Shown piece after piece: positions 36,571 to 46,153 of a DNA stretch of 64,000 nt. This DNA is from a bacterium. GTDB lineage: Bacteria > UBP4 > UBA4092 > JAOAEQ01. The stretch is from NCBI GenBank assembly GCA_026416715.1, contig JAOAEQ010000005.1:79546-143545 (forward strand), written 5' to 3'. Position 1 is the first letter of the stretch. Each line of letters opens with the position of its first letter. The notes under the pieces were generated by a model. That model was not told where the DNA came from and searched no databases. It saw only the letters and a list, made by a program, of their open reading frames with translations. Position numbers and translations under genes: made by a program.

Positions 36571-37545
36571 TTAACTAAAATCAACTTCTGAAGAATCTCC
36601 AACATTCAGTTTATTAAATTTGCCATTTACACTCGCTTTATCGCCGACGACTGATTCTGCGAGTAAAATATTTTTAACCACCGCATTTTTATTGATGATA
36701 CTGTTTTTGATCACCGAATTGCTGATAAACGAATTATCCGCTATAGATACATAGGGACCGATAATTGAATTCTCTATGGTAACGGTATCAGCAATGAATA
36801 CTGGCGGGATAATGATTGACCCTTCAACCGAAACTTCATGGTGGATTTGTTCCAGAATATACCGATTGGTTTCCAGCAACGTTTCTGGTTTCCCGCAATC
36901 ATACCAGCCGTCAATTAAAAAGGTTTTGATTTTTTCATCTCGTTCAATCATCATCTGGAGCGCATCGGTTAATTGATATTCCCCTTTCGTTCGAATATCG
37001 TTCGTAATCAATTCATCCAGACATTTAAACAACAAATTGCTATTTTTGATGTAATAAATCCCGACGATAGCTAAATCGGTTTTCGGTTCATCCGGTTTCT
37101 CAACCAGTCGGGAAATAAACCCATTTTTCATTTCAACGATTCCGAACCGATGCGGGTCGCGGACATTCTTAACGCCGATAGCGCTATATTCTCCATTCAG
37201 CACAGAGTGTAAATCCGCTTTGAATATGGTATCACCAAGAATAATCAAGATCGGTTCATCTTTCACATAATATCGTGCGAGATGAATTGCATGGCCTAAT
37301 CCTTTCAATTCTTCTTGACGGACATAATAGGATTTAAACCGATAGGTTGCATCAACGTATTCGGTGATCATTTCACCGAGATACCCGATAATGAAAATGA
37401 TTTCGGTTACCCCTAACGATTCTAATTCATCTAATATATGGCCAAGAATCGGTTTGCCAGCAACATAAATCAACGCTTTCGGAACGGTATGAGTATGTGG
37501 TTTCAACCGGGTTCCTGCCCCGGCAACAGGAATAATTGCTTTCAT
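36571..37545 (-). CDS. Sugar-1-phosphate nucleotidyltransferase
   Basis: 324 residues. N-terminal nucleotidyltransferase domain with the signature IIPVAGAGTRLKPHTHTVPKALI, then GYLGEMITEYV, LIILGDTIF and FISRLVEKPDEPKTDLAIVG. The C-terminal ~80 residues (IIPPVFIADTVTIENSIIGP-type hexads) are a left-handed beta-helix as in GlmU and bifunctional RmlA-like enzymes. This suggests a glucose-1-phosphate thymidylyl- or uridylyltransferase; the nucleotide and sugar cannot be told. It is 18 bases upstream of the membrane protein gene on the same strand. Confidence 0.85.
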   Translation of the reverse strand: MKAIIPVAGAGTRLKPHTHTVPKALIYVAGKPILGHILDELESLGVTEIIFIIGYLGEMITEYVDATYRFKSYYVRQEELKGLGHAIHLARYYVKDEPILIILGDTIFKADLHSVLNGEYSAIGVKNVRDPHRFGIVEMKNGFISRLVEKPDEPKTDLAIVGIYYIKNSNLLFKCLDELITNDIRTKGEYQLTDALQMMIERDEKIKTFLIDGWYDCGKPETLLETNRYILEQIHHEVSVEGSIIIPPVFIADTVTIENSIIGPYVSIADNSFISNSVIKNSIINKNAVVKNILLAESVVGDKASVNGKFNKLNVGDSSEVDFS

Positions 37546-37672
37546 AGGTTTCCTTTATTTTAAATTCAATTTTATCAATTTAACTGTTGAATATACCATA
37601 ACTTTCGAATGCTTTTCAAATCCACATACTGCTAAACGGAATCTGCATGTACATAAAACCGTTATTTCTCTC

Positions 37673-37701
37673 TTGACACAACTAGCTAATCTCGGTTAAA
37701 T
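37673..37701 (+). promoter_or_regulatory. Sigma-70-type promoter of the serine genes with direct repeats
   Basis: TTGACA at 37673-37678 and TTAAAT at 37696-37701, spacer 17. TAAATTAGTTA occurs twice (37697-37707 and 37709-37719), overlapping the -10 box and the expected start, which could be an operator. Leader about 80 bases to the ATG at 37789. Confidence 0.6.
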
Positions 37702-37788
37702 TAGTTACTAAATTAGTTAAGTATATTGTATTCAATATATCAAAATTTATCAAATCACTGCTAGATTTTTTGAAAGGAGTATCAAACG

Positions 37789-38925
37789 ATGAAAAAGAGA
37801 TATTTATTAACTCCTGGTCCGGTAGAAGTCCCGCCGAAAGTTTTACTCGCGATGGCACAACCGATGATTCACCATCGTGCGCCGGATTACATCCCGTTAT
37901 TTCGTGAAGTGAATGAAGGATTAAAATATGTGTTTCAGACCAAGAATCAGGTATATACGTTTGCGTCATCTGGAACCGGTGCAATGGAAGCGGCAGTAGT
38001 CAACATTCTTTCACCTGGGGATAACGTTATCACGGTACAAGGCGGTAAATTCGGTGAACGATGGACTGAGATAGCTCGCGCATACGGTGCAAATCCGATT
38101 GTCATTGATGTCCCTTGGGGAGAAGCGGTATCCGCTGAAGTGATTGACCAGAAGCTGAAAGAGCATCCAGACGTTAAAGCGGTATATATAACATTATGTG
38201 AGACCTGTACTGGCGTGGTAACTGATGCGCAAGCTATTGGCGCGGTAGTAAAAAACTATCCGGCAGTATTAGTGGTTGATGCGATTAGCGCGCTCGGTTC
38301 AATTCCCTGCAAAACTGATGAATGGAATTTGGATATAGTCGTTGCCGGGTCACAAAAAGCGCTGATGATTCCGCCGGGATTAGCGTTTTGTTCCGTGAGT
38401 GAAAAAGCGTGGCAACTCGTTGAAACAGCGAAAATGCCGAAATTCTACTGGTCATTTAAAGCGGCGAAGAAAAATCTGGAAAAAGACCAGACTGCGTTTA
38501 CGCCTGCGATATCACTGATTGTTGGACTTAAAGAGTCGTTAGCGATGATTAAAGAAGAAGGGCTCGAAAATGTTTGGGCGCGACATCATCGGCTAGCGAG
38601 TGCAATGCGGGCAGGCGTGGTTGCGTTAGGGTTGGAACTATATGCAAAAGTTCCTGCGGATACGGTTACGGCAATTAAGGTTCCGCAAGGGATTGATGGG
38701 AAAGCGTGGGTTAAGTTATTACGAGATAAATACGGTTTAACCGTAGCTGGTGGTCAATCGCAACTTGAAGGGAAAATTATACGGATTGCGCAAATGGGAT
38801 ATTCGGATACGTTCGATGTTACCATTGCGTTATCTGCATTAGAATTATCGTTAAGCGATTTAGGGTTCCCGGTTAAACTCGGTGAAGGAATTAAAGCTGC
38901 TGAATCTGTTCTATTACAAAAATAG
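37789..38925 (+). CDS. Class V aminotransferase (serine-glyoxylate/phosphoserine type)
   Basis: 378 residues, PLP enzyme. The opening RYLLTPGPVEVPPKVLLAM is typical. The substrate-binding area is MIHHRAPDYIPLF, and the PLP lysine is in VAGSQKALMIPPGLAF (SQK). DAISALGSIPC is the aspartate that binds the pyridine nitrogen. The family includes alanine- and serine-glyoxylate aminotransferases. Directly upstream of serA, it most likely supplies the phosphoserine aminotransferase step in place of SerC, as in several bacteria and archaea; this is inference. Strong ribosome binding site AAAGGAG. Confidence 0.9.
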   Translation: MKKRYLLTPGPVEVPPKVLLAMAQPMIHHRAPDYIPLFREVNEGLKYVFQTKNQVYTFASSGTGAMEAAVVNILSPGDNVITVQGGKFGERWTEIARAYGANPIVIDVPWGEAVSAEVIDQKLKEHPDVKAVYITLCETCTGVVTDAQAIGAVVKNYPAVLVVDAISALGSIPCKTDEWNLDIVVAGSQKALMIPPGLAFCSVSEKAWQLVETAKMPKFYWSFKAAKKNLEKDQTAFTPAISLIVGLKESLAMIKEEGLENVWARHHRLASAMRAGVVALGLELYAKVPADTVTAIKVPQGIDGKAWVKLLRDKYGLTVAGGQSQLEGKIIRIAQMGYSDTFDVTIALSALELSLSDLGFPVKLGEGIKAAESVLLQK

Positions 38926-39048
38926 CCGGGTAACCTGAATCGGCGATAACATAACCGTACGCTGGGATTGATTTTTTCCCGAACCGTGCTGTTTGTTCAC
39001 AGTTCTCATTGGTTAGTTCTTTAATACTATTATCAAGGAGGTATGCAA

Positions 39049-40629
39049 ATGAAAATATTAGTGAGCGACCCATTATCAGAAAAAGGATTAGAGATTCTTA
39101 AATCAGAACCTGGGATAGAAGTAGATGTGAAACCTAAAATGTCGAAAGAAGAATTGCTCGCCTGTATAGGGAACTACGATGCGCTGGTAGTCCGTAGTGA
39201 AACGAAAGTTACGAAAGAGGTTATTGAAGCGGGTAAAAATCTTAAACTAATCGGCCGGGCGGGAGTCGGACTCGATAATGTTGATGTAGAAGCGGCATCA
39301 AAACGTGGGATAATTGTTATGAACACGCCGGGCGGGAACACCATTTCGACTGCAGAACAAACCATGGCGTTATTATTATCCTTATCGCGGAATATCCCGC
39401 AAGCGGTTGCTTCGCTGAAAGCGAAAAAATGGGATCGGAAAAAATATACCGGCGTTGAAGTGAATGGGAAAACGTTAGGTATCCTTGGTCTCGGTCGTAT
39501 CGGCGCTGAAGTCGCAAAACGAGCGCAAGCGTTCGGAATGAAAGTTATCGCGAATGACCCATTTATCGCACCGGAACGAGCGCAACAACTCGGGGTTGAA
39601 CTAGTTAAAAAAAGTGATTTAATTAAACGGGCGGACTATATCACGGTTCACACGCCACTCACTGCAGAAACCAAATCATTAATCGGTCCGGAAGAGTTTG
39701 AATATATGAAAGATGGGGTACGGATAATCAATTGCGCACGAGGCGGAATTATTGATGAAAAAGCGTTGTATGAAAATCTGAAATCCGGGAAAGTTGCGGG
39801 AGCTGCACTTGATGTGTATGAAGAAGAACCGCCGTTCAACAGTCCGCTACTGGAATTAGAAAATTGTATTACAACACCGCATCTCGGCGCTTCAACTGAA
39901 GAAGCGCAAGTCAATGTTGCAATTGAAATCGCCCAGCAGGTAATAGATGCGTTGAAAGGGCGAACGGTTCGCAATGCGATCAATGTTCCGGCAATAGAAC
40001 CGGAAGTATTAGCGTTAGTCCAGCCGTATCTGACGTTAGGCGAAAAACTCGGGAGTTTGCAAGCGCAACTTACTGAAGGGCGAATTCAGGAACTTCGGGT
40101 TCATTTCGGCGGTGAGGTATGTAAATGCAATGTTTCCCCGATAACCACCGCTGTGCTCAAAGGAATGCTCGATCCGATTCTCAATGAAACAGTGAATTAT
40201 GTTAATGCACCGTTCCTCGCAAAAGAACGCGGAATTAAAGTTATCGAAAGTAAAAGCAGTGAAGCGGAAGATTTCGCGACGTTAGTTGCGGTAACCGTTA
40301 AAACGGAATCGAAAGAAAGCACCGTGGTAGGAACATTATTCGGGAAAAATGACCCGCGTATCGTTCGTTTTGACGGATTTCATGTTGAAATGGTTCCGTT
40401 CGGATACATTGTGATTATTACGAACGAAGATATGCCAGGTGTTCTCGGGAGTGTTGGGGTTATGTTAGGGAAACATAACATTAACATTGCCGGATTAACC
40501 CTCGGTCGGAAAGAAAAAGGTGGTTTAGCGTTCACCGGATTAAATGTCGATGAGTCTGTTCCGGATAATGTGCTGAACGAAATCCGGAAACTACCGCATA
40601 TCATTAGTGCGCGATTGGTTAAACTATAA
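39049..40629 (+). CDS. serA: D-3-phosphoglycerate dehydrogenase
   Basis: First step of serine synthesis: oxidises 3-phosphoglycerate with NAD. 526 residues, the long form. N-terminal substrate domain begins MKILVSDPLSEKGLEIL, and the Rossmann motif is LGILGLGRIGAEVAKRAQAF. The catalytic R-E-H set is in INCARGGIIDEKAL, DVYEEEPP and TTPHLGASTEEAQ (H). An intervening domain is followed by a C-terminal ACT domain (PGVLGSVGVMLGKHNINIAG) that normally binds serine for feedback inhibition. Start 39049 is set by GGAGG seven bases upstream; the ATG at 39043 would be too close. Same strand as the aminotransferase and purA. Confidence 0.97.
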   Translation: MKILVSDPLSEKGLEILKSEPGIEVDVKPKMSKEELLACIGNYDALVVRSETKVTKEVIEAGKNLKLIGRAGVGLDNVDVEAASKRGIIVMNTPGGNTISTAEQTMALLLSLSRNIPQAVASLKAKKWDRKKYTGVEVNGKTLGILGLGRIGAEVAKRAQAFGMKVIANDPFIAPERAQQLGVELVKKSDLIKRADYITVHTPLTAETKSLIGPEEFEYMKDGVRIINCARGGIIDEKALYENLKSGKVAGAALDVYEEEPPFNSPLLELENCITTPHLGASTEEAQVNVAIEIAQQVIDALKGRTVRNAINVPAIEPEVLALVQPYLTLGEKLGSLQAQLTEGRIQELRVHFGGEVCKCNVSPITTAVLKGMLDPILNETVNYVNAPFLAKERGIKVIESKSSEAEDFATLVAVTVKTESKESTVVGTLFGKNDPRIVRFDGFHVEMVPFGYIVIITNEDMPGVLGSVGVMLGKHNINIAGLTLGRKEKGGLAFTGLNVDESVPDNVLNEIRKLPHIISARLVKL

Positions 40630-40663
40630 TCGGGTTCAATTCGGGGAATACGCGCGTTTCATA

Positions 40664-40686
40664 AGCGACTCTTACGATGAGTCGCT
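40664..40686 (+). terminator. Possible terminator between serA and purA
   Basis: AGCGACTC (40664-40671), loop TTACGAT, GAGTCGCT (40679-40686): perfect 8-base stem. It is followed by a weak T-rich stretch (AACTCTTCTTT). Partial termination or an RNA-stability structure is possible. Confidence 0.45.
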
Positions 40687-40710
40687 AACTCTTCTTTACA
40701 GCTTCAATGA

Positions 40711-42039
<1,329 letters not shown>

Positions 42040-42172
42040 GTGTAAAATAGTATCCATCATTTGCGGTTGTTGAACGAACCCGACATTATTTCACGCTTTA
42101 ATCATACGATAATAATCCACCGTAGTTGATGTGATTATATTCGTTTTTACACTTAAAACCGAATAATTAAAA

Positions 42173-42202
42173 TTGACAAAAATAACGATATTAGAGTAAA
42201 AT
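42173..42202 (+). promoter_or_regulatory. Promoter of the tRNA-Lys/tRNA-Glu unit
   Basis: TTGACA at 42173-42178 and TAAAAT at 42197-42202 with an 18-base spacer. Start expected near 42209. The ~100-base leader holds a hairpin CCCTGC-TACG-GCAGGG (42269-42284) upstream of tRNA-Lys, likely involved in tRNA processing. Confidence 0.6.
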
Positions 42203-42307
42203 ATTTAGCTCAAAAACTCGATTGAACTGTTATGTTGATAAGCAGCGTTTAATTTCCGTGAGCTGTTGCCCTGCTACGGCAGGGAATGTTGCGTGAATAC
42301 TGAATGG

Positions 42308-42382
42308 GGGCCGCTAGCTCAGTGGTAGAGCACCTGCCTTTTAAGCAGGGAGTCGAAGGTTCGATCCCTTCGCGGCTCACCA
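42308..42382 (+). tRNA. tRNA-Lys (UUU)
   Basis: Cloverleaf visible: acceptor GGGCCGC/GCGGCTC with one G-U pair, D-arm GCTC/GAGC, anticodon stem CCTGC/GCAGG around loop CTTTTAA (anticodon TTT), T-arm GAAGG/CCTTC around TTCGATC. The 3' CCA is encoded. Confidence 0.96.
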
Positions 42383-42482
42383 GGTTTACCAGTTGTCAGT
42401 TGTTAGTTGAATACTCTCAGAAATTTCTATATATTTTAACATTTAGATTTGGGATGTTAGATTTCCCCTCATCGAGAGGTAT

Positions 42483-42560
42483 GTCCCCATCGTCTAGCCC
42501 GGTCTAGGACATCGCTCTTTCAAGGCGGTAACGTGAGTTCAAATCTCACTGGGGACACCA
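42483..42560 (+). tRNA. tRNA-Glu (UUC)
   Basis: Acceptor GTCCCCA pairs with TGGGGAC, followed by encoded ACCA. The anticodon loop CTTTCAA gives anticodon TTC (Glu), with G-U pairs at the ends of the anticodon stem. T-arm GTGAG/CTCAC around TTCAAAT. 100 bases after tRNA-Lys, likely same transcript. Confidence 0.95.
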
Positions 42561-42582
42561 ACCTTATTGTGCATTCAGGTTA

Positions 42583-42602
42583 CCCCGAGCTTAAGCTCGG
42601 GG
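42583..42602. repeat. Perfect 20-base palindrome after the tRNAs
   Basis: CCCCGAGCTTAAGCTCGGGG, a perfect palindrome, lies 22 bases after tRNA-Glu. It can form a hairpin on either strand, but no T-run follows. Possibly a terminator, a processing signal, or a REP-like element. Confidence 0.7.
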
Positions 42603-42633
42603 CAATTCATTTCCTTGTAAATCCTTGTGAACC

Positions 42634-42673
42634 AGCTGACTAGCCCCTAGCTTTAGCTAGGGGCTAGTCAGCT
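42634..42673. repeat. Perfect 40-base palindrome
   Basis: Arms of 19 bases (42634-42652 and 42655-42673) surround a TT centre, all paired perfectly. No T-run follows. It is 31 bases beyond the first palindrome. It shares the CCC-x-AGCTT/AAGCT style of the first palindrome and may be a REP-like mobile hairpin. Confidence 0.75.
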
Positions 42674-42824
42674 CAACAAAAATGCATCGCTTCGTGGTTG
42701 TTCAACGAGGTTTGACCGCAAGAGTTCTAAATTGTTCAGGCTGATTTTTCCCTATGCTTCCTCCGTGGTTTTACAGTATAATATAGTGTCGTACAACTTC
42801 ATCAGAACTTCATTTCAATCTTCT

Positions 42825-45800
42825 ATGTCGGGTGAACCGATATTAACGAAAGATACCGAGTTGCAGTTCCCGAACTTTACTATCCTGAAAGCATCCGCTG
42901 GCTCGGGTAAAACCCATGCGTTATCGCTTCGGTTCGTCCAGTTCCTCTTATCCGAACAAATCCCGTATAACCAATTGCAAAATATTCTGGCGATAACCTT
43001 CTCGAATAACGCTGCAAAAGAAATGAAAGACCGGATTCTCGATTGGTTGAAAAAAATCTATTTTGCTGACCCGGATAAAACTGACGAGATTTTAGCGGTT
43101 ACTTCCCTTGACAAAAATAGCTTGAGTCAAAAAGCGGAACAAGCGATAACCAATATCCTATCGAATTATACGGATTTACAAGTCCGAACGATTGATAGCT
43201 TTATGACCTCGATTTTTAAATCGTCTGCGCTCGACCTCGGGTTTCCGCCGGAATTCGATATTGTGATGGATAATAGCGAGTTGATTGAGTATGCGTTCTA
43301 TCGTTACCTGCGTAATGTTAAACCGGGTACGGAACCAGCGGTTCTAATTGAATCAATCATCCAACGGATACAGGAACAAATCGGTAGTGAAAAAGGTTAT
43401 GTTTGGGATCCGGCATCGAAAATATTGGAGGAAATTAAGCAACTCTATACGAAACTTTCCGCACTTACGAAACCACCAACGGTTTACGATTACCAGCGAG
43501 AAATTGAAGAAACGAAACAAACGATTGCTGACCGAGCAGAGAAATTGTATCAGGCATTGCGTAACTCTAGTTTAGTTATCAGCGGGAAAAACACGTTTAC
43601 CAAAATCTACGAGGCAATTCAACGGAACGCATACGCTGACCTGCTCGACTGTGGAATTAAGTCGAACCCGGTGAATCAACCAAAGGGTAACAATGCGAAG
43701 CAAAATGAAATGTATCAGCGGATTCTATCGTTATGGACAGAGTTAACCGATGCGATTCGGCTATATCGCGAATATCATGCGAAATCATTCTATTATCCCT
43801 ATCTTAAAATGTATACGGAACTCATGGAAACCTTGAACCAGGTTAAACGACAGGAAGGAACGGTTTTCATTGAAGATATCAGTAAACGGTTGGTGGAATA
43901 TATCAATGCAGAAATTATCCCGGATGTGTATTTCCGACTCGGAGATAGAATTTATCACTATCTGATTGATGAATTTCAGGATACTTCCCCGATCCAATGG
44001 GAGAACTTAAAACCGCTCATTGAGAATTCGCTCGCTACCCAAGGGAGTTTGTTTATCGTCGGCGATACCAAACAAGCGATTTATGGATTTCGAAATGCGG
44101 ATTTTCAAATCATGCAACGAATGGTTACCGGAGAAGTTCAACCGTTCGGGTCGGTTCACCAACAGGTAGATGAACTGCCGATAAATTATCGGAGTTATGA
44201 GAAAATCGTTGAACTTACCCGAACAGTTTTCCAGGGTATTCTACCGACACTAAAAGATTCGCTCGCTGAATATCGTTCCGCAGGGGAACGCTCCGGATTA
44301 ACGAGCTATCAACAATCGGTTAAAGATGAACATAAAAATAAAGGGTATGTTGAAATCAAACTATTCGCTAAGAATGCGGATGTTCCGGAAGAAAAAACAT
44401 ATATTCAATCGCTCGTGCAAGAATTAGCATCACGCGGGTATCGTTGGTCAGATATCGCCATATTAACCTATAAAAATGATAAGGTTACAGAAATTTCATC
44501 GTGGTTGAACGAAATCAGCGTCCCTTTTATTTCATATAGCGCGCTGGATATCCGGAAACAGCAGGTTGTTGGTGAACTGATTGCATTATTAAAATTTCTC
44601 GATTCACCGCCGGACGATTTATCGTTTGCAACGTTTATTTTAGGTGATATTTTCCAGCGAGCGTTGGCTCAGGATACTTCGCATTCGATCTCTATCGAGA
44701 GGATTCATCAATTCTTGTTTCAAACTAATACGCAAAAACTCCGCCCGATATATACCGCATTTCGGACGGATTTCCCCGAACTCTGGCAGAAATATTTCGA
44801 CCCGTTATTTAGATCGGTCGGATATCTGCCGCTGTATGATTTAATGACGGAAATATATCGGATATATTCAATACTACCACGGTATGCATCGAGCCATGAA
44901 GCGACGTTTATCAAACTGCTTGAAGTGATTAAAGATTTCGAAGGGAAAGGATTGAATTCGCTCGGCAGTTTTTTAACGTATTCCGCTGATGAAGAATCGG
45001 AAGATACCAGCTGGAATATTGCGGTACCGAAATCGGTTGATGCGGTATCGGTCATGAGTATCCATAAGGCAAAAGGACTCGAATTTCCGGTAGTGATTTC
45101 TGTCGTCTATGATGCTGATGCGATACGATTCGATTATGTAATGGATGATTCTGGCGAAAATATCACGGTGTTAAAAATTACCAAATCACTGGCTGAAGCA
45201 ACTGATTATTTACAGCAACGTTATGACCAAGAACGGTTGAAAGAATGTGTGAATCGGTTGAATACGCTTTATGTCGCTATGACTCGCGCGATTGGAGAAC
45301 TGTATATTATTGGGGTTAGCAATGACGAAAAATATTTTGCTGGTGAACAGACGGTTCCAGCTAAATTTCCGATGCCATTACTTCCGATATCCGATTATCC
45401 GCCGCAAAGTAATAAACCGCTGAAAACTATTGGAAAAGAAAGAGAAACACCGAAACGATTCACCCTGCGCCATACTTCTGCAGGGAAAACATTCCTATCA
45501 AAGCAGCAAGATAAGTTAACTGATGCGGTGCAAGAACGCGGTGAATTAATCCATCGGATTCTATCGGAAATAGAGTTTCTAGATCAAGATAGTAACCTCG
45601 ACCAGCAACTCAACGGAATTATCGATAAAGATACGACGTTATCGGATAAATCACTTGATTCGCAAGGATTGATTCAGAGTTTGATTCCGTTCTTATCGAA
45701 TCCGGATGTTAAAGAATATTTTACGTCAAAACCTGGTCGGCGCGTTCTCCGTGAACAGGAATTGGTAGCGCCGGATGGACGATTATTCCGTCTGGATAGA

Positions 45801-45983
45801 ATTGTTCTTGATGATGACCGCATTACCGCTGTCTCTTATAAAACGGGAACGGAATCTGACCGTGAAGAATTATACCACGCACAGGTTAAGCAATATCTAG
45901 AATTAGTATCAGCTATATATCCGCATAAACCTGTTGAAGGGTATATCGGATATATTGATTTGAACCGATTAGTTAAAATTTAA
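42825..45983 (+). CDS. addA: AddA-type helicase/nuclease subunit
   Basis: RecB-like DNA helicase for double-strand break repair, acting with AddB. 1052 residues. UvrD-type motifs in order: ASAGSGKT (23-30, Walker A), LAITFSNNAAKEM (Ia), VRTIDSFM, YHYLIDEFQDTSPIQ (II), FIVGDTKQAIYGFRNAD (III), LPINYRSY (IV), SVMSIHKAKGLEFPVV (V), LNTLYVAMTRA (VI). The C-terminal nuclease box reads RLDRIVLDDDRITAVSYKTG: D991 and K1006 are present, but the second catalytic aspartate, expected at 1004, is serine. The AddB partner keeps D811/D824/K826. So AddA probably is a helicase with an inactive nuclease domain; inference. In-frame start at 42825 is chosen; a TTG-initiated longer form is unlikely. Confidence 0.88.
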   Translation: MSGEPILTKDTELQFPNFTILKASAGSGKTHALSLRFVQFLLSEQIPYNQLQNILAITFSNNAAKEMKDRILDWLKKIYFADPDKTDEILAVTSLDKNSLSQKAEQAITNILSNYTDLQVRTIDSFMTSIFKSSALDLGFPPEFDIVMDNSELIEYAFYRYLRNVKPGTEPAVLIESIIQRIQEQIGSEKGYVWDPASKILEEIKQLYTKLSALTKPPTVYDYQREIEETKQTIADRAEKLYQALRNSSLVISGKNTFTKIYEAIQRNAYADLLDCGIKSNPVNQPKGNNAKQNEMYQRILSLWTELTDAIRLYREYHAKSFYYPYLKMYTELMETLNQVKRQEGTVFIEDISKRLVEYINAEIIPDVYFRLGDRIYHYLIDEFQDTSPIQWENLKPLIENSLATQGSLFIVGDTKQAIYGFRNADFQIMQRMVTGEVQPFGSVHQQVDELPINYRSYEKIVELTRTVFQGILPTLKDSLAEYRSAGERSGLTSYQQSVKDEHKNKGYVEIKLFAKNADVPEEKTYIQSLVQELASRGYRWSDIAILTYKNDKVTEISSWLNEISVPFISYSALDIRKQQVVGELIALLKFLDSPPDDLSFATFILGDIFQRALAQDTSHSISIERIHQFLFQTNTQKLRPIYTAFRTDFPELWQKYFDPLFRSVGYLPLYDLMTEIYRIYSILPRYASSHEATFIKLLEVIKDFEGKGLNSLGSFLTYSADEESEDTSWNIAVPKSVDAVSVMSIHKAKGLEFPVVISVVYDADAIRFDYVMDDSGENITVLKITKSLAEATDYLQQRYDQERLKECVNRLNTLYVAMTRAIGELYIIGVSNDEKYFAGEQTVPAKFPMPLLPISDYPPQSNKPLKTIGKERETPKRFTLRHTSAGKTFLSKQQDKLTDAVQERGELIHRILSEIEFLDQDSNLDQQLNGIIDKDTTLSDKSLDSQGLIQSLIPFLSNPDVKEYFTSKPGRRVLREQELVAPDGRLFRLDRIVLDDDRITAVSYKTGTESDREELYHAQVKQYLELVSAIYPHKPVEGYIGYIDLNRLVKI

Positions 45984-46153
45984 ACTATACTGAAGAACAG
46001 AATTTTGTTTCACCGCAAAGTTCGCTAAAACCGCAGAGAAATATTAGACTGGTTCTTTGTCAAACGTTCAGCTCGGCGGTAGAAAAATGAAATATAACCT
46101 CCAAAATACAACGGCACTAAGGTAGCAGCGGATGGAATCCGGTACCGTATTCT

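Noticed and set aside
42304-42507. Open frame on the + strand through tRNA-Lys.
   Set aside because: It is the translation of the tRNA gene itself and its flank, a well known false gene pattern (SSVVEHLPFKQGVEGSIPS).
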